Origin: Glycomyces dulcitolivorans
GTDB lineage: Bacteria; Actinomycetota; Actinomycetes; Mycobacteriales; Micromonosporaceae
Assembly: GCF_003265355.1 (NCBI RefSeq)
Contig: NZ_QFRW01000312.1
Span: forward strand, 1 to 32,639
Reading direction: 5' to 3'
DNA: 32,639 bases
Under the pieces are notes generated by a model that was not told the origin of the DNA, did not search any database, and saw only the letters and a list, made by a program, of their open reading frames with translations. Shown in pieces: positions 7,578-15,063 of this stretch; position 1 is the stretch's first letter; each line of letters starts with the position of its first letter. A program made the position numbers and the translations under genes.

Positions 7578-8615
7578 TTAGACCAGCTTCTTCGCGTTCA
7601 CGATGGCGTCGGCCAGCGCCTGGATCGACTTGGCGGCCAGGCCGTAGGAGTACATCGGCTCGGCGTCCCACGCCACGATCTGCCCCTCCTGGACGGCCGG
7701 GAGGGCGGTCCAGGTCGGGAACTCGGTGAGCGCGTCGGGCTGGAGGGCCTGGACGCGCGCGTCGAGGAAGAGGATGTCGGCGGGGTACTTGTCGGCGTTC
7801 TCCCACGAGAGGGACTCGAAGTAGGAGCCGGTGTCCGCGTCGAGGTTGTCGGGGACGACGAAGTTGACGCCGAGCTCGGTGAAGAAGCGCATGTCGTTGC
7901 CCATGGCCGGGTTCGAGGCGTAGAAGATCTCGGCGGCCGCGGAGCAGGCGAGGACGGTGACGGGATTGGCGGCGGCGGCCTCGGTGAGGGCCGCGACGGC
8001 GGCGTCGTACGCCTCCTTGTTCGCGGCGTTCTGCTCGGAGGCGAGGTCGGCGCCGAGGCTCTCGGCCAGTTCGGCGTGGCGGCCGATGATCTGGTCCTGG
8101 GTGTTGGCGCCGTCGTCGGCGCTGAGGGCGACGACCTCGGCGAGCCCGGTGATGTTCTCCTGGGACTCGGCGGGGATGTACCAGAGGGTCGCCGGGTCGT
8201 AGTAGAAGTGCGTGAGCAGGACCTCGGGGCCCCAGGTGGCGTAGGCCTCGACGTCGAACTCGCCGTAGGTGTTGCCGAAGACTTCGAGGTCGGCGACGGG
8301 GAGGTTCCCGGCCTGGCCGGTGGGGGAGCCGTCCTCGTTGGTGGTGGGGCCGAAGACGGCCGGGACCTCGACGCCGAAGTCGTACAGGGCGGCGGCCATG
8401 CCGGTGTACGCCACGAGCTTGGTGGGGACGTGGTCGAGCTCGGAGGTGACGGGCTGGTCGTCGGTGAACTTCCAGGGGCCGGTCGACTCCTCGGTCGAGT
8501 CGGCGTCGTCATCGCCGCCGCCGCAGGCGGCGAGCGCGCCCGTCAGACCGAGGGCGCCGCAGCCCGCGAGCAGGCCGCGGCGGCCGAACTTTACCTTGTC
8601 GGCATCGAAAGCCAT
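7578..8615 (-). CDS. Iron-siderophore ABC transporter substrate-binding Tat-lipoprotein (copy 1)
   Basis: Binds ferric siderophore at the membrane surface and delivers it to FecCD-type permeases. The 345-residue precursor has a twin-arginine motif (GRRGLL) and a lipobox LAAC with lipidated Cys31, followed by a D/E-rich linker. The body is a periplasmic-binding (class III, TroA/FepB-like) fold: PTKLVAYTGMAAALYDFGVE, FGPTT, ADILFLDARVQ. ATG at 8615 has gaaggag upstream. A perfect iron box lies about 75 bp before it. It is a clear paralog of the next gene upstream (shared VPTKxVAxTGxAAALYDxGVE and VFGPTT). Having its own iron box suggests separate transcription. Which siderophore it binds cannot be inferred. 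Confidence 0.92.
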   Translation of the reverse strand: MAFDADKVKFGRRGLLAGCGALGLTGALAACGGGDDDADSTEESTGPWKFTDDQPVTSELDHVPTKLVAYTGMAAALYDFGVEVPAVFGPTTNEDGSPTGQAGNLPVADLEVFGNTYGEFDVEAYATWGPEVLLTHFYYDPATLWYIPAESQENITGLAEVVALSADDGANTQDQIIGRHAELAESLGADLASEQNAANKEAYDAAVAALTEAAAANPVTVLACSAAAEIFYASNPAMGNDMRFFTELGVNFVVPDNLDADTGSYFESLSWENADKYPADILFLDARVQALQPDALTEFPTWTALPAVQEGQIVAWDAEPMYSYGLAAKSIQALADAIVNAKKLV

Positions 8616-8688
8616 GTGTTTTTCTCCTTCGTGAAGGGGCGGGGGGCCGGACTGAGCGGTCGGAATGGGCAACGCCCGGCCGAACCGA

Positions 8689-8706
8689 GGTTAGGCTAGC
8701 CTAACC
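8689..8706. promoter_or_regulatory. DtxR/IdeR-type iron box, promoter of binding-protein copy 1
   Basis: ggttaggctagcctaacc is a perfect 18-bp palindrome matching the DtxR/IdeR/DmdR consensus (TTAGGTTAGsCTAACCTAA). It lies between the stop of copy 2 and the start of copy 1. The iron-loaded repressor would silence the gene in iron sufficiency. Confidence 0.9.
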
Positions 8707-8750
8707 AGATTCCGACCCCCTGACCTGGGGCCTTCACGTGGCGTCAGCCA

Positions 8751-9776
8751 CTAGAGCGGCTGCGCGGCCGTCAGCCCCTCGGCGATCCTCTCCAGCTCCA
8801 CGGCCCCGCCGACGTGCGAATACACCGGCTCGGCGTTCCAGCCGTAGACCTGCCCGGCCGCCACCGCGGGGAGCGCGGCCCAGGTCGGCTGCTCGGCGAG
8901 GAGCTGCTCGGCGGTGAGGTTGCCGGTGCGCAGGTCCAGGAAGATCACGTCGGCCTCGTACTTGTCGACGTTCTCCCAGGACAGGAGCTCCCAGTAGTTG
9001 TTCTGATCGGGGTTCTCGGGCGTCACGAAGTCCACGCCGAGCTCGGCGCTCTTGGCGAGCAGGTTGAACGTGGGCGGGTTGGCGATGTAGAGCCCGTCGG
9101 GCCACGCGCCCACGGCGACGGCCTTGAGGGCCTTCTCGCCGGACGCGGCGGCCACGGCCCCGGCGGCGGCGCCGAAGCGCTCCACGGCCGCGGCGTTCTC
9201 CTCCGAGTCCAGATCCGCGCCGAGCGCGACGGCAAGGGCCGCATGGCGGTCGATGATCTCGTCGAGGCTCGGCAGCGACACCTCGATGCCGATGCCCGGG
9301 GCGAGCGACTCGACCTCTTCGAGCCGGTCCTCGGGCACGAACCACAGGTCGAAGCCGTCGTAGTAGTGGGAGACGATGAGCTCGGGGCCGAGCTCGGCGT
9401 ACTTCTCGACGTCGAACTCGCCCCAGGCGTTGCCCAGGACCGTCAGGTCCGCCACCGGCATCCGCCCGGCCTGGAGGTCGGGCTGCCCGTCGGCGAGGGT
9501 GGTCGGCCCGAAGACCGCCGCGACCTCGACCCCGTAGTCGTACAGGGCCGCGGCGAGACCGGTGAACGCGACGACCTTGGTCGGGACCGACTCCAGCTCG
9601 ACGTCCTCCCCGTCGCGCTCGTCGAGGAACGAGAACGGACCGGAGGCGCCGCCGGTCCCCTCGGGGTCCTCCTCCGCGCCGTCGGTGCAGGCGGCGAGCA
9701 GGGAGGCGGCGCCGAGTGTGCCGGTGGCGGCGAGGAGGCGGCGGCGGGAGAGGGCGGGATACGCGCGGAGTGGCAC
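8751..9776 (-). CDS. Iron-siderophore ABC transporter substrate-binding Tat-lipoprotein (copy 2)
   Basis: Paralog of the neighbouring downstream gene with the same role in ferric-siderophore capture. The 341-residue precursor begins MPLRAYPALSRRRLLAATG (twin-arginine-like) and has lipobox LAAC with Cys30. The fold is the same: PTKVVAFTGLAAALYDYGVE, FGPTTLADG and a GEFDVEKYAELGPELIVSHY segment. GTG at 9776 follows aaggag at a good distance. It is divergent from the permease operon across 96 bp containing an iron box, which probably controls both directions. The two copies differ most in the ligand-facing middle region, consistent with distinct siderophores (inference). Confidence 0.9.
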   Translation of the reverse strand: MPLRAYPALSRRRLLAATGTLGAASLLAACTDGAEEDPEGTGGASGPFSFLDERDGEDVELESVPTKVVAFTGLAAALYDYGVEVAAVFGPTTLADGQPDLQAGRMPVADLTVLGNAWGEFDVEKYAELGPELIVSHYYDGFDLWFVPEDRLEEVESLAPGIGIEVSLPSLDEIIDRHAALAVALGADLDSEENAAAVERFGAAAGAVAAASGEKALKAVAVGAWPDGLYIANPPTFNLLAKSAELGVDFVTPENPDQNNYWELLSWENVDKYEADVIFLDLRTGNLTAEQLLAEQPTWAALPAVAAGQVYGWNAEPVYSHVGGAVELERIAEGLTAAQPL

Positions 9777-9820
9777 GGCGAACTCCTTCGGGGGTGATCG
9801 GTCATGGCGGGGTGGGCGAT

Positions 9821-9839
9821 GGTTAGGTTAGCCTAAACA
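9821..9839. promoter_or_regulatory. DtxR/IdeR-type iron box between binding-protein copy 2 and the permease operon
   Basis: ggttaggttagcctaaaca matches the iron-box consensus over TTAGGTTAGCCTAA with a degenerate right arm. It lies 45 bp before the minus-strand GTG start and 33 bp before the plus-strand TTG start, so one site probably represses both divergent transcripts. Confidence 0.85.
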
Positions 9840-9872
9840 AAACCGCAGCCACTATCCCGCCGGAGTCCGCAC

Positions 9873-10952
9873 TTGTCAACCGCGCACCGCGCCCCCGACC
9901 TGGCCCAGCCGCTCGCGGCGGGCCGCGCTTCCGTCGGGGCCGCAAGCGAACCGGTCCCGCGCAGGCGCACCGGACGCCGCGTCACCGGACTGCTCGTCCT
10001 CGTCGCCGCCATCGCCGTCCTGACGGTCCTCTCCGTCGCCCTCGGCGCCCGCGCGATGGACCTCGGCGAAGTCTGGGCCGGCCTCACCGACCCGGCCTCG
10101 AACGCCTACCCCGTCGTCACCGAGCTGCGCCTGCCCCGCACCGCCCTCGGCCTCGCCGCCGGCGCCGCGCTCGGCCTCGCCGGGGCCCTCATGCAGGCCA
10201 TGACCCGCAACCCCCTCGCCGACCCCGGCCTCCTCGGCGTCAACACCGGCGCGGCCGCTGCGGTCGTCACCGCCGCTTACTTCCTCGGCTTCTCCAGCTT
10301 CACGCAGACCATCATGTTCGCGTTCCTCGGCGCGGCGGTCGCCTCGGTCGCCACCTACCTCATCGCGGGCGCCGCCACCGCGACCCCGGCGCGCCTCGCG
10401 CTGGCGGGCGCGGCCGTCACCGCCGCCGGGTACGCGTACGTCTCGGCGATCCAGCTCATGGACGCCGCCTCCCTGGAGACCATGCGGTTCTGGTCGGTCG
10501 GGTCCCTCGTCAACGCCCACACCGTGCCGATCGTCCCGGTCGCGACCCTCATCGGCTTCGCGAGCGTCGTCGGCATCCTCCTGGCCCGGCCCCTGAACGC
10601 GCTGGCGCTCGGGGACGCGACCGCGACCGGCCTCGGCGTCGACCCGCGCGTGTTGCGCGTCGCGGGGATCGCGGCGATCACGGTCCTGGCCGGGACCGCG
10701 ACGGCCGTGTGCGGCCCGATCGTGTTCGTCGGCCTGGTCGTCCCGCACGTGGTGCGGGCCTTCACCGGGCCCGACCAGAACTGGGTCCTGCCGTACTCGA
10801 TGCTCACCGGCGCGGCGTTCCTGCTCCTGACCGACGTCATCGGCCGCGTCGCCGCGCGCCCGGCGGAAGTCCAGGTCGGCATCGTCTGCGCCGTCGTCGG
10901 CGGGCCGTTCTTCATCTACCTCGTCAGCCGCAGGAAGGTGGCCCGGCTATGA
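9873..10952 (+). CDS. FecCD-family iron-siderophore ABC transporter permease (subunit 1)
   Basis: Integral-membrane half of a ferric-siderophore importer. 359 residues with roughly ten membrane helices. FecCD signatures include LRLPRTALGLAAGAALGLAG, MQAMTRNPLADPGLLGVNTG and, near the end, GPIVFVGLVVPHVVRAFTG, the coupling region that contacts the ATPase. TTG at 9873 is taken as the start because cggag lies 7 bp upstream and no better in-frame start precedes the hydrophobic part. The stop overlaps the ATG of the next permease (ATGA), so translation is coupled. It works as a heterodimer with the next gene. Iron control comes from the box upstream. Confidence 0.93.
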   Translation: MSTAHRAPDLAQPLAAGRASVGAASEPVPRRRTGRRVTGLLVLVAAIAVLTVLSVALGARAMDLGEVWAGLTDPASNAYPVVTELRLPRTALGLAAGAALGLAGALMQAMTRNPLADPGLLGVNTGAAAAVVTAAYFLGFSSFTQTIMFAFLGAAVASVATYLIAGAATATPARLALAGAAVTAAGYAYVSAIQLMDAASLETMRFWSVGSLVNAHTVPIVPVATLIGFASVVGILLARPLNALALGDATATGLGVDPRVLRVAGIAAITVLAGTATAVCGPIVFVGLVVPHVVRAFTGPDQNWVLPYSMLTGAAFLLLTDVIGRVAARPAEVQVGIVCAVVGGPFFIYLVSRRKVARL

Positions 10953-11974
10953 CCGTCCTTCGCTTGGGCGGCTACTCGATCCGCCTGCGCCACCGCGTCC
11001 TCGCCGCGGTCCTCGGCTCCCTGGCCGCGCTCATCGCCCTCGCCATGTGGTCGGCCGCGACCGGCTCCACTTCCCTTGGGCTCGAACGGGTCTGGTACGC
11101 GCTCATCGGCGAGGGCACCAAGGGAGACGAGTTCATCCTGTGGACGCTGCGCCTGCCGCGCCTGGCGACCGGCCTCGCCGTCGGCGCGTGCATGGGCCTG
11201 GCCGGGGCCCTGTTCCAGAACCTCACCCGCAACCCCCTCGGCAGCCCCGACCTGCTCGGCCTCACCCAGGGCGCCACCACCGGCGCGCTCATCGCGATCA
11301 TCGTCACCGGCTCCTCCTTGCAGGTCACCACCGTCCTCGCCGCGGTCGGCTCGCTCGCGACGGGCCTGCTCATCTGGGCCCTGACGCGCGGCGGCGACCC
11401 CTCGGGATACCGGCTCATCCTCGTCGGCATCGGCGTCTCGGCGATCCTCGCCGGGATCAACGGATACCTGCTCACCCGCACCACGATCATCGACGCGTTC
11501 CGGGCCGTCTACTGGCTCACCGGCGACCTCTCCGGCCGCGACTTCGGCCAGGCCGCCGCGGTCGGGATCATCCTCGCCGCAGGCATTCTCGTCATCGCGC
11601 TCCTCTCCCGCGGCCTCGACTCGCTGCGCCTCGGGGAGGCCACCGCGACCGGACTCGGCGTCCGCGTCGGCGCGACCCGCGTGACCGCCCTGGTCACCGC
11701 CTCGGTCCTCACCGCCGGGGCCGTCGCCGTCGCCGGGCCCCTCGCGTTCGTCGCCCTCGCCGCGCCCCACATCGCCGCCCGCCTGACCGGGTCCTCCCGC
11801 AGCTTCCTGGTCTCGGCGCTCGTCGGCGCGCTCATCGTGACGGCCGCCGACATGATCGCCGTCGCCGGCGTCGGCGACCGCCAACTGCCCACCGGCGTCG
11901 TCACCGGCGTCGTCGGCGGCGCCTACCTCATCTGGCTGCTCATCGCCCACCGCAAGAAGGGGGTCCTGTCGTGA
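10949..11974 (+). CDS. FecCD-family iron-siderophore ABC transporter permease (subunit 2)
   Basis: Second membrane subunit, 341 residues, with the same architecture: LRLPRLATGLAVGACMGLAG, FQNLTRNPLGSPDLLGLTQG and GPLAFVALAAPHIAARLTG. ATG at 10949 is preceded by aggaagg and overlaps the previous stop. Its own stop overlaps the GTG of the ATPase gene (GTGA). The tight permease-permease-ATPase arrangement is that of FepDGC/FecCDE-type importers. Confidence 0.94.
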   Translation: MTVLRLGGYSIRLRHRVLAAVLGSLAALIALAMWSAATGSTSLGLERVWYALIGEGTKGDEFILWTLRLPRLATGLAVGACMGLAGALFQNLTRNPLGSPDLLGLTQGATTGALIAIIVTGSSLQVTTVLAAVGSLATGLLIWALTRGGDPSGYRLILVGIGVSAILAGINGYLLTRTTIIDAFRAVYWLTGDLSGRDFGQAAAVGIILAAGILVIALLSRGLDSLRLGEATATGLGVRVGATRVTALVTASVLTAGAVAVAGPLAFVALAAPHIAARLTGSSRSFLVSALVGALIVTAADMIAVAGVGDRQLPTGVVTGVVGGAYLIWLLIAHRKKGVLS

Positions 11975-12768
11975 CCGCAAGCCCGCTCGCCGCACGCGAG
12001 GCCACGCTCGGCTACGGCCGCACCGTCATCAGCGCGGACCTCACCGTCGACATCCCCGAAGGGGAGTTCACGGTCATCATGGGCCCCAACGCCTGCGGGA
12101 AGTCCACCCTCCTCAAGGCTTTGGCGCGCATGCTCAAGCCCTCGACCGGGACGGTCCTCCTCGACGGCCGGGACATCCACTCCCAGCCCACGCGCGCCGT
12201 CGCCCGCCGCCTCGGCCTGCTGCCGCAGTCGCCGACCGCCCCCGACGGCATCACCGTCGCCGACCTCGTCGCCCGCGGCCGCTACCCCCACCAGGGCATC
12301 CTCAAGCAGTGGTCGGCCGACGACGAGCGCGTCGTCGCCGAGGCCATGGAGGCCACCGACATCCGCGACCTCGCGTCCCGCGGCGTCGACGAGCTCTCCG
12401 GCGGCCAGCGCCAGCGCGTGTGGATCGCGATGGTCCTCGCCCAGCAGACGCCGCTGCTCCTGCTCGACGAGCCCACCACGTACCTCGACATCACGCACCA
12501 GATCGAGGTCCTCGACCTGTGCGCGAAGCTCCACCGCGAGGGCCGCACCCTCGTGGCGGTCCTCCACGACCTCAACCAGGCCGCGCGCTACGCCACGCAC
12601 CTCATCGCGATGCGCGAGGGCGCGGTCGTCGCCGAGGGGCCCCCGGCCGACATCGTGACCGCCGAGAACGTCGAGCGGGTCTTCGACCTGCCGTGCCGGA
12701 TCATCGACGACCCCGAATCCGGGACGCCCCTGGTCATTCCGAAGGCGCTGGCCTCAGCGCCCCGGTAG
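11971..12768 (+). CDS. Iron-siderophore ABC transporter ATP-binding protein
   Basis: Powers the siderophore importer. 265 residues with a complete ABC core: Walker A GPNACGKST (38-46), Q-loop GLLPQSP, signature LSGGQRQRVW (142-151), Walker B LLLLDEPTT (162-170), D-loop YLD and switch His in VLHDLNQAARYA, all FepC-like. GTG at 11971 overlaps the permease stop. Walker A carries A-C in place of the usual G-A/S-G, a mild variant seen in FepC-like ATPases. The last 35 bp overlap tail-to-tail with the LtrA-like gene. Confidence 0.95.
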   Translation: MTASPLAAREATLGYGRTVISADLTVDIPEGEFTVIMGPNACGKSTLLKALARMLKPSTGTVLLDGRDIHSQPTRAVARRLGLLPQSPTAPDGITVADLVARGRYPHQGILKQWSADDERVVAEAMEATDIRDLASRGVDELSGGQRQRVWIAMVLAQQTPLLLLDEPTTYLDITHQIEVLDLCAKLHREGRTLVAVLHDLNQAARYATHLIAMREGAVVAEGPPADIVTAENVERVFDLPCRIIDDPESGTPLVIPKALASAPR

Positions 12769-13906
12769 CCCGTGCTTCGAGGGCGAGCGCGGCGATGAGG
12801 ACGACCACGATGGCCGCCAACTGGAGTGCGGTGTTGACCAGGCCGACCGGCGCGAGCGCCAGCACGACCACGGCCAGGACGACCCGCTCCCAGGGCCTGG
12901 GCAGGCCCATCGCCAGGCGCAGTCCGGCCGTCCCGAGCATGAACGCCGCGACGCCGCCCGACAGCAGCCAGGTCGACTCGGCGTCCAAGGGGTCCAAGGC
13001 ATGTCCGACCGCGTGCTTGACGCCCGCGGCGGCCACGAGGATGCCGATGAGGATCGGGATGAACGAGTAGGACAGCCCCGCGAGGACTTTCCGGACCCGC
13101 TTGACGGAGTCCGTGGTCGCGGCGAGCGCGTGCTCGGTGGCCGGCATGTCGCGCACGAACAGCGACCACCACATGCACGCGGCGATCGCGAGCCCGAGGA
13201 CGGCGGCGATGAGCAGGTCGGCGTCGATCGGCAGCCCCTTGGCGCCGATCCCGATGGCCACCACCGATTCGCCGAGGGCGACGATCACGACCAGGCCGTG
13301 GCGTTCGGTGATGTGCGCGGGGTGCAGGTTGAGCCCGCGCTGGCCGTGCCAGATCGGCACCGACCACACGATCACCGAGGCCAGGGCCCAGAACGCGTAG
13401 CGCCAGGCCCCTTCGGGTCCGAGTTCGGCGGCGAACACGGCCGCGACCGCGGCGAGGTTGGCGATGAACACCGGCCCGAACGCGCGGGCGGCCTGGAGGT
13501 ACATGAGGCCGTGCACGAGGACCACGGCGAGCATCCCGACGGCGATCCACACGCTGCCGCTCTCGAACGCGGCCGGCACCGTCAGGGCGACGACGAGCCA
13601 GCCGGCCATGGCGCACAGCAGCAGGATCCGCCGCGCCGGGCGCTGGGGCGGGATGACGTTCGTCAGCCACGAGTAGCCCGCGTACATCCACCACAGGAAC
13701 CCGAACATGAGCACGGTCTGGAGCAGGCCGACGAGCGGGTCGTGGGCGATGATCGCGGTGAACTGCGCGACGGTGAAGACGAAGATCAGGTCGAAGAACA
13801 GTTCCAAGGCGGAGACCGGCAGGTCGTCCTCGTCGGGCACGGGGTTGATGCGCTCGACGAACCAGTCGGGGAGGAGTCGTGTCACGAGACCAGAGCTTAG
13901 TCGCAC
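12734..13906 (-). CDS. ltrA: LtrA-like (low temperature requirement protein A) integral membrane protein
   Basis: Member of the LtrA family (named from Listeria; biochemical role unknown). 390 residues with about ten to twelve membrane helices. The diagnostic start VSALELFFDLIFVFTVAQF and the FLWWMYAGYSWLTN motif are present, together with ERHGLVVIVALGESVVAIG, which is strongly conserved in the family. GTG at 13906 is used; GTG at 13885 is a credible alternative, and neither has a strong ribosome site. The gene converges on the ABC ATPase gene and overlaps it by 35 bp, with no terminator between, so antisense interference is possible. It is divergent from the Tat-exported repeat protein across 134 bp. 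Confidence 0.9.
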   Translation of the reverse strand: MRLSSGLVTRLLPDWFVERINPVPDEDDLPVSALELFFDLIFVFTVAQFTAIIAHDPLVGLLQTVLMFGFLWWMYAGYSWLTNVIPPQRPARRILLLCAMAGWLVVALTVPAAFESGSVWIAVGMLAVVLVHGLMYLQAARAFGPVFIANLAAVAAVFAAELGPEGAWRYAFWALASVIVWSVPIWHGQRGLNLHPAHITERHGLVVIVALGESVVAIGIGAKGLPIDADLLIAAVLGLAIAACMWWSLFVRDMPATEHALAATTDSVKRVRKVLAGLSYSFIPILIGILVAAAGVKHAVGHALDPLDAESTWLLSGGVAAFMLGTAGLRLAMGLPRPWERVVLAVVVLALAPVGLVNTALQLAAIVVVLIAALALEARATGALRPAPSE

Positions 13907-14040
13907 GCCTGTCCTAGGCCCGAGTCCCGCCTCCGCCCCGCCGGTGTTCCGCCTTGAACCCGGCGCCTCCGGTCAACAGAATGGTCGTGACCTGCGCGGC
14001 CCTCGGCCCGCGACCTCGTTCAACGATCCTGGAGTCACGC

Positions 14041-15054
14041 ATGACCGCACTCGACCGCCGGCAGTTCACCCGGTCGCTCCTCGCCGTCCCCGCCGCCGCC
14101 CTGGTCGGCACCGGACTCGGGGCGCTCGCCCCCGCGGCGGCCTCGGCCGCCGCGGGCTGGGAGACGCAGTTCCTTGCGGGCCAGGCGAACGGCGAGCTCA
14201 AGCACCGCTGGCGGCGGGTCGACGGATCGATGGGTCCGGCCTGGGACCCGGTCGACACGCCCGGCGGGACGCTGTACCGCGTCTCCTGCGTCGGCGTTGC
14301 CGAGGACCTCCACGTCGTCGCGACGCTCAACAGCGGGACTCCGGACTACGGCGTCCGGCACGGCGCCGACGACTCCTGGACGGAGTTCGCGCCGATCCCC
14401 TCCCTCGGAGGCCCCACCGCGGGCGCCGTCCATGTCGCGGTGACCGCGCTCGACGGCGAGCTGCAGATCTTCGGCGCCGACGAGGCCGGCACCACCCTGT
14501 ACCACACCGTCCGCGGCGTGCAGGGCGCCTGGCAGCTCCGCTGGAAGGCGCTCCGCAATTTCGGGCGCATCACCCAGATCGCCACCACCCGCGTCGGCAC
14601 CACGATCGACACCGCCGTCGTCGCCGACGGCAAACTGCTCCACGCCATCCGCAAATCGGACGGGACCTGGACCGGCTGGGGCAACATCGAGAGCGCGGCC
14701 GGCGACATCGAGAACCTGCTCCACGTCGCGCTGGCGGGCATCGGCTCGCAGCTCCACGTCCTGGCGGTGAGCGGCTCCGGCGACGTCTACCACGCCATCC
14801 GCAAGGCCGACGCCACCTGGCAGGCGTTCAAGAAGGTTGGTGTCTTCAACAACTACTCGCCGTTCGTCGTCAGCGCCGCCAACGTCGCGGGCGAGTTGCA
14901 GGTCGGGATCATCGACCTCGCCACCTCCGGCCAGGTCGTCAGGTACTCGATCCGCCGCACCGACGGGACTTGGACGACGGTCAGCACCGTCTCCGCCTCC
15001 GGCCTCACCGACGACCCCGGGACCCTGGCGATCGCCGGCACCACGGTGGCTTAG
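14041..15054 (+). CDS. Tat-exported repeat protein, putative beta-propeller lectin-like
   Basis: 337-residue secreted protein of unknown function. The twin-arginine leader is DRRQFTRSLLA with hydrophobic stretch and an ASA-type cleavage near residue 37. The mature part consists of about six repeats of roughly 45-50 residues, each with an aromatic-basic strand and a D-G-T-W-like turn: LKHRWRRVDGSMGPAW, YGVRHGADDSWTEF, LYHTVRGVQGAWQ, LLHAIRKSDGTWTGW, VYHAIRKADATWQAF, VVRYSIRRTDGTWTTV. This pattern resembles tectonin or PLL/fucose-binding-lectin propellers with one W-blade per repeat. That fold is inferred from the periodicity. ATG at 14041 is preceded by ggag at 6 bp. A possible promoter is TTGAAC (13954) with CAGAAT (13977). 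Folding in the cytoplasm before Tat export fits a propeller. Confidence 0.75.
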   Translation: MTALDRRQFTRSLLAVPAAALVGTGLGALAPAAASAAAGWETQFLAGQANGELKHRWRRVDGSMGPAWDPVDTPGGTLYRVSCVGVAEDLHVVATLNSGTPDYGVRHGADDSWTEFAPIPSLGGPTAGAVHVAVTALDGELQIFGADEAGTTLYHTVRGVQGAWQLRWKALRNFGRITQIATTRVGTTIDTAVVADGKLLHAIRKSDGTWTGWGNIESAAGDIENLLHVALAGIGSQLHVLAVSGSGDVYHAIRKADATWQAFKKVGVFNNYSPFVVSAANVAGELQVGIIDLATSGQVVRYSIRRTDGTWTTVSTVSASGLTDDPGTLAIAGTTVA

Positions 15055-15063
15055 GGCGCCTTG

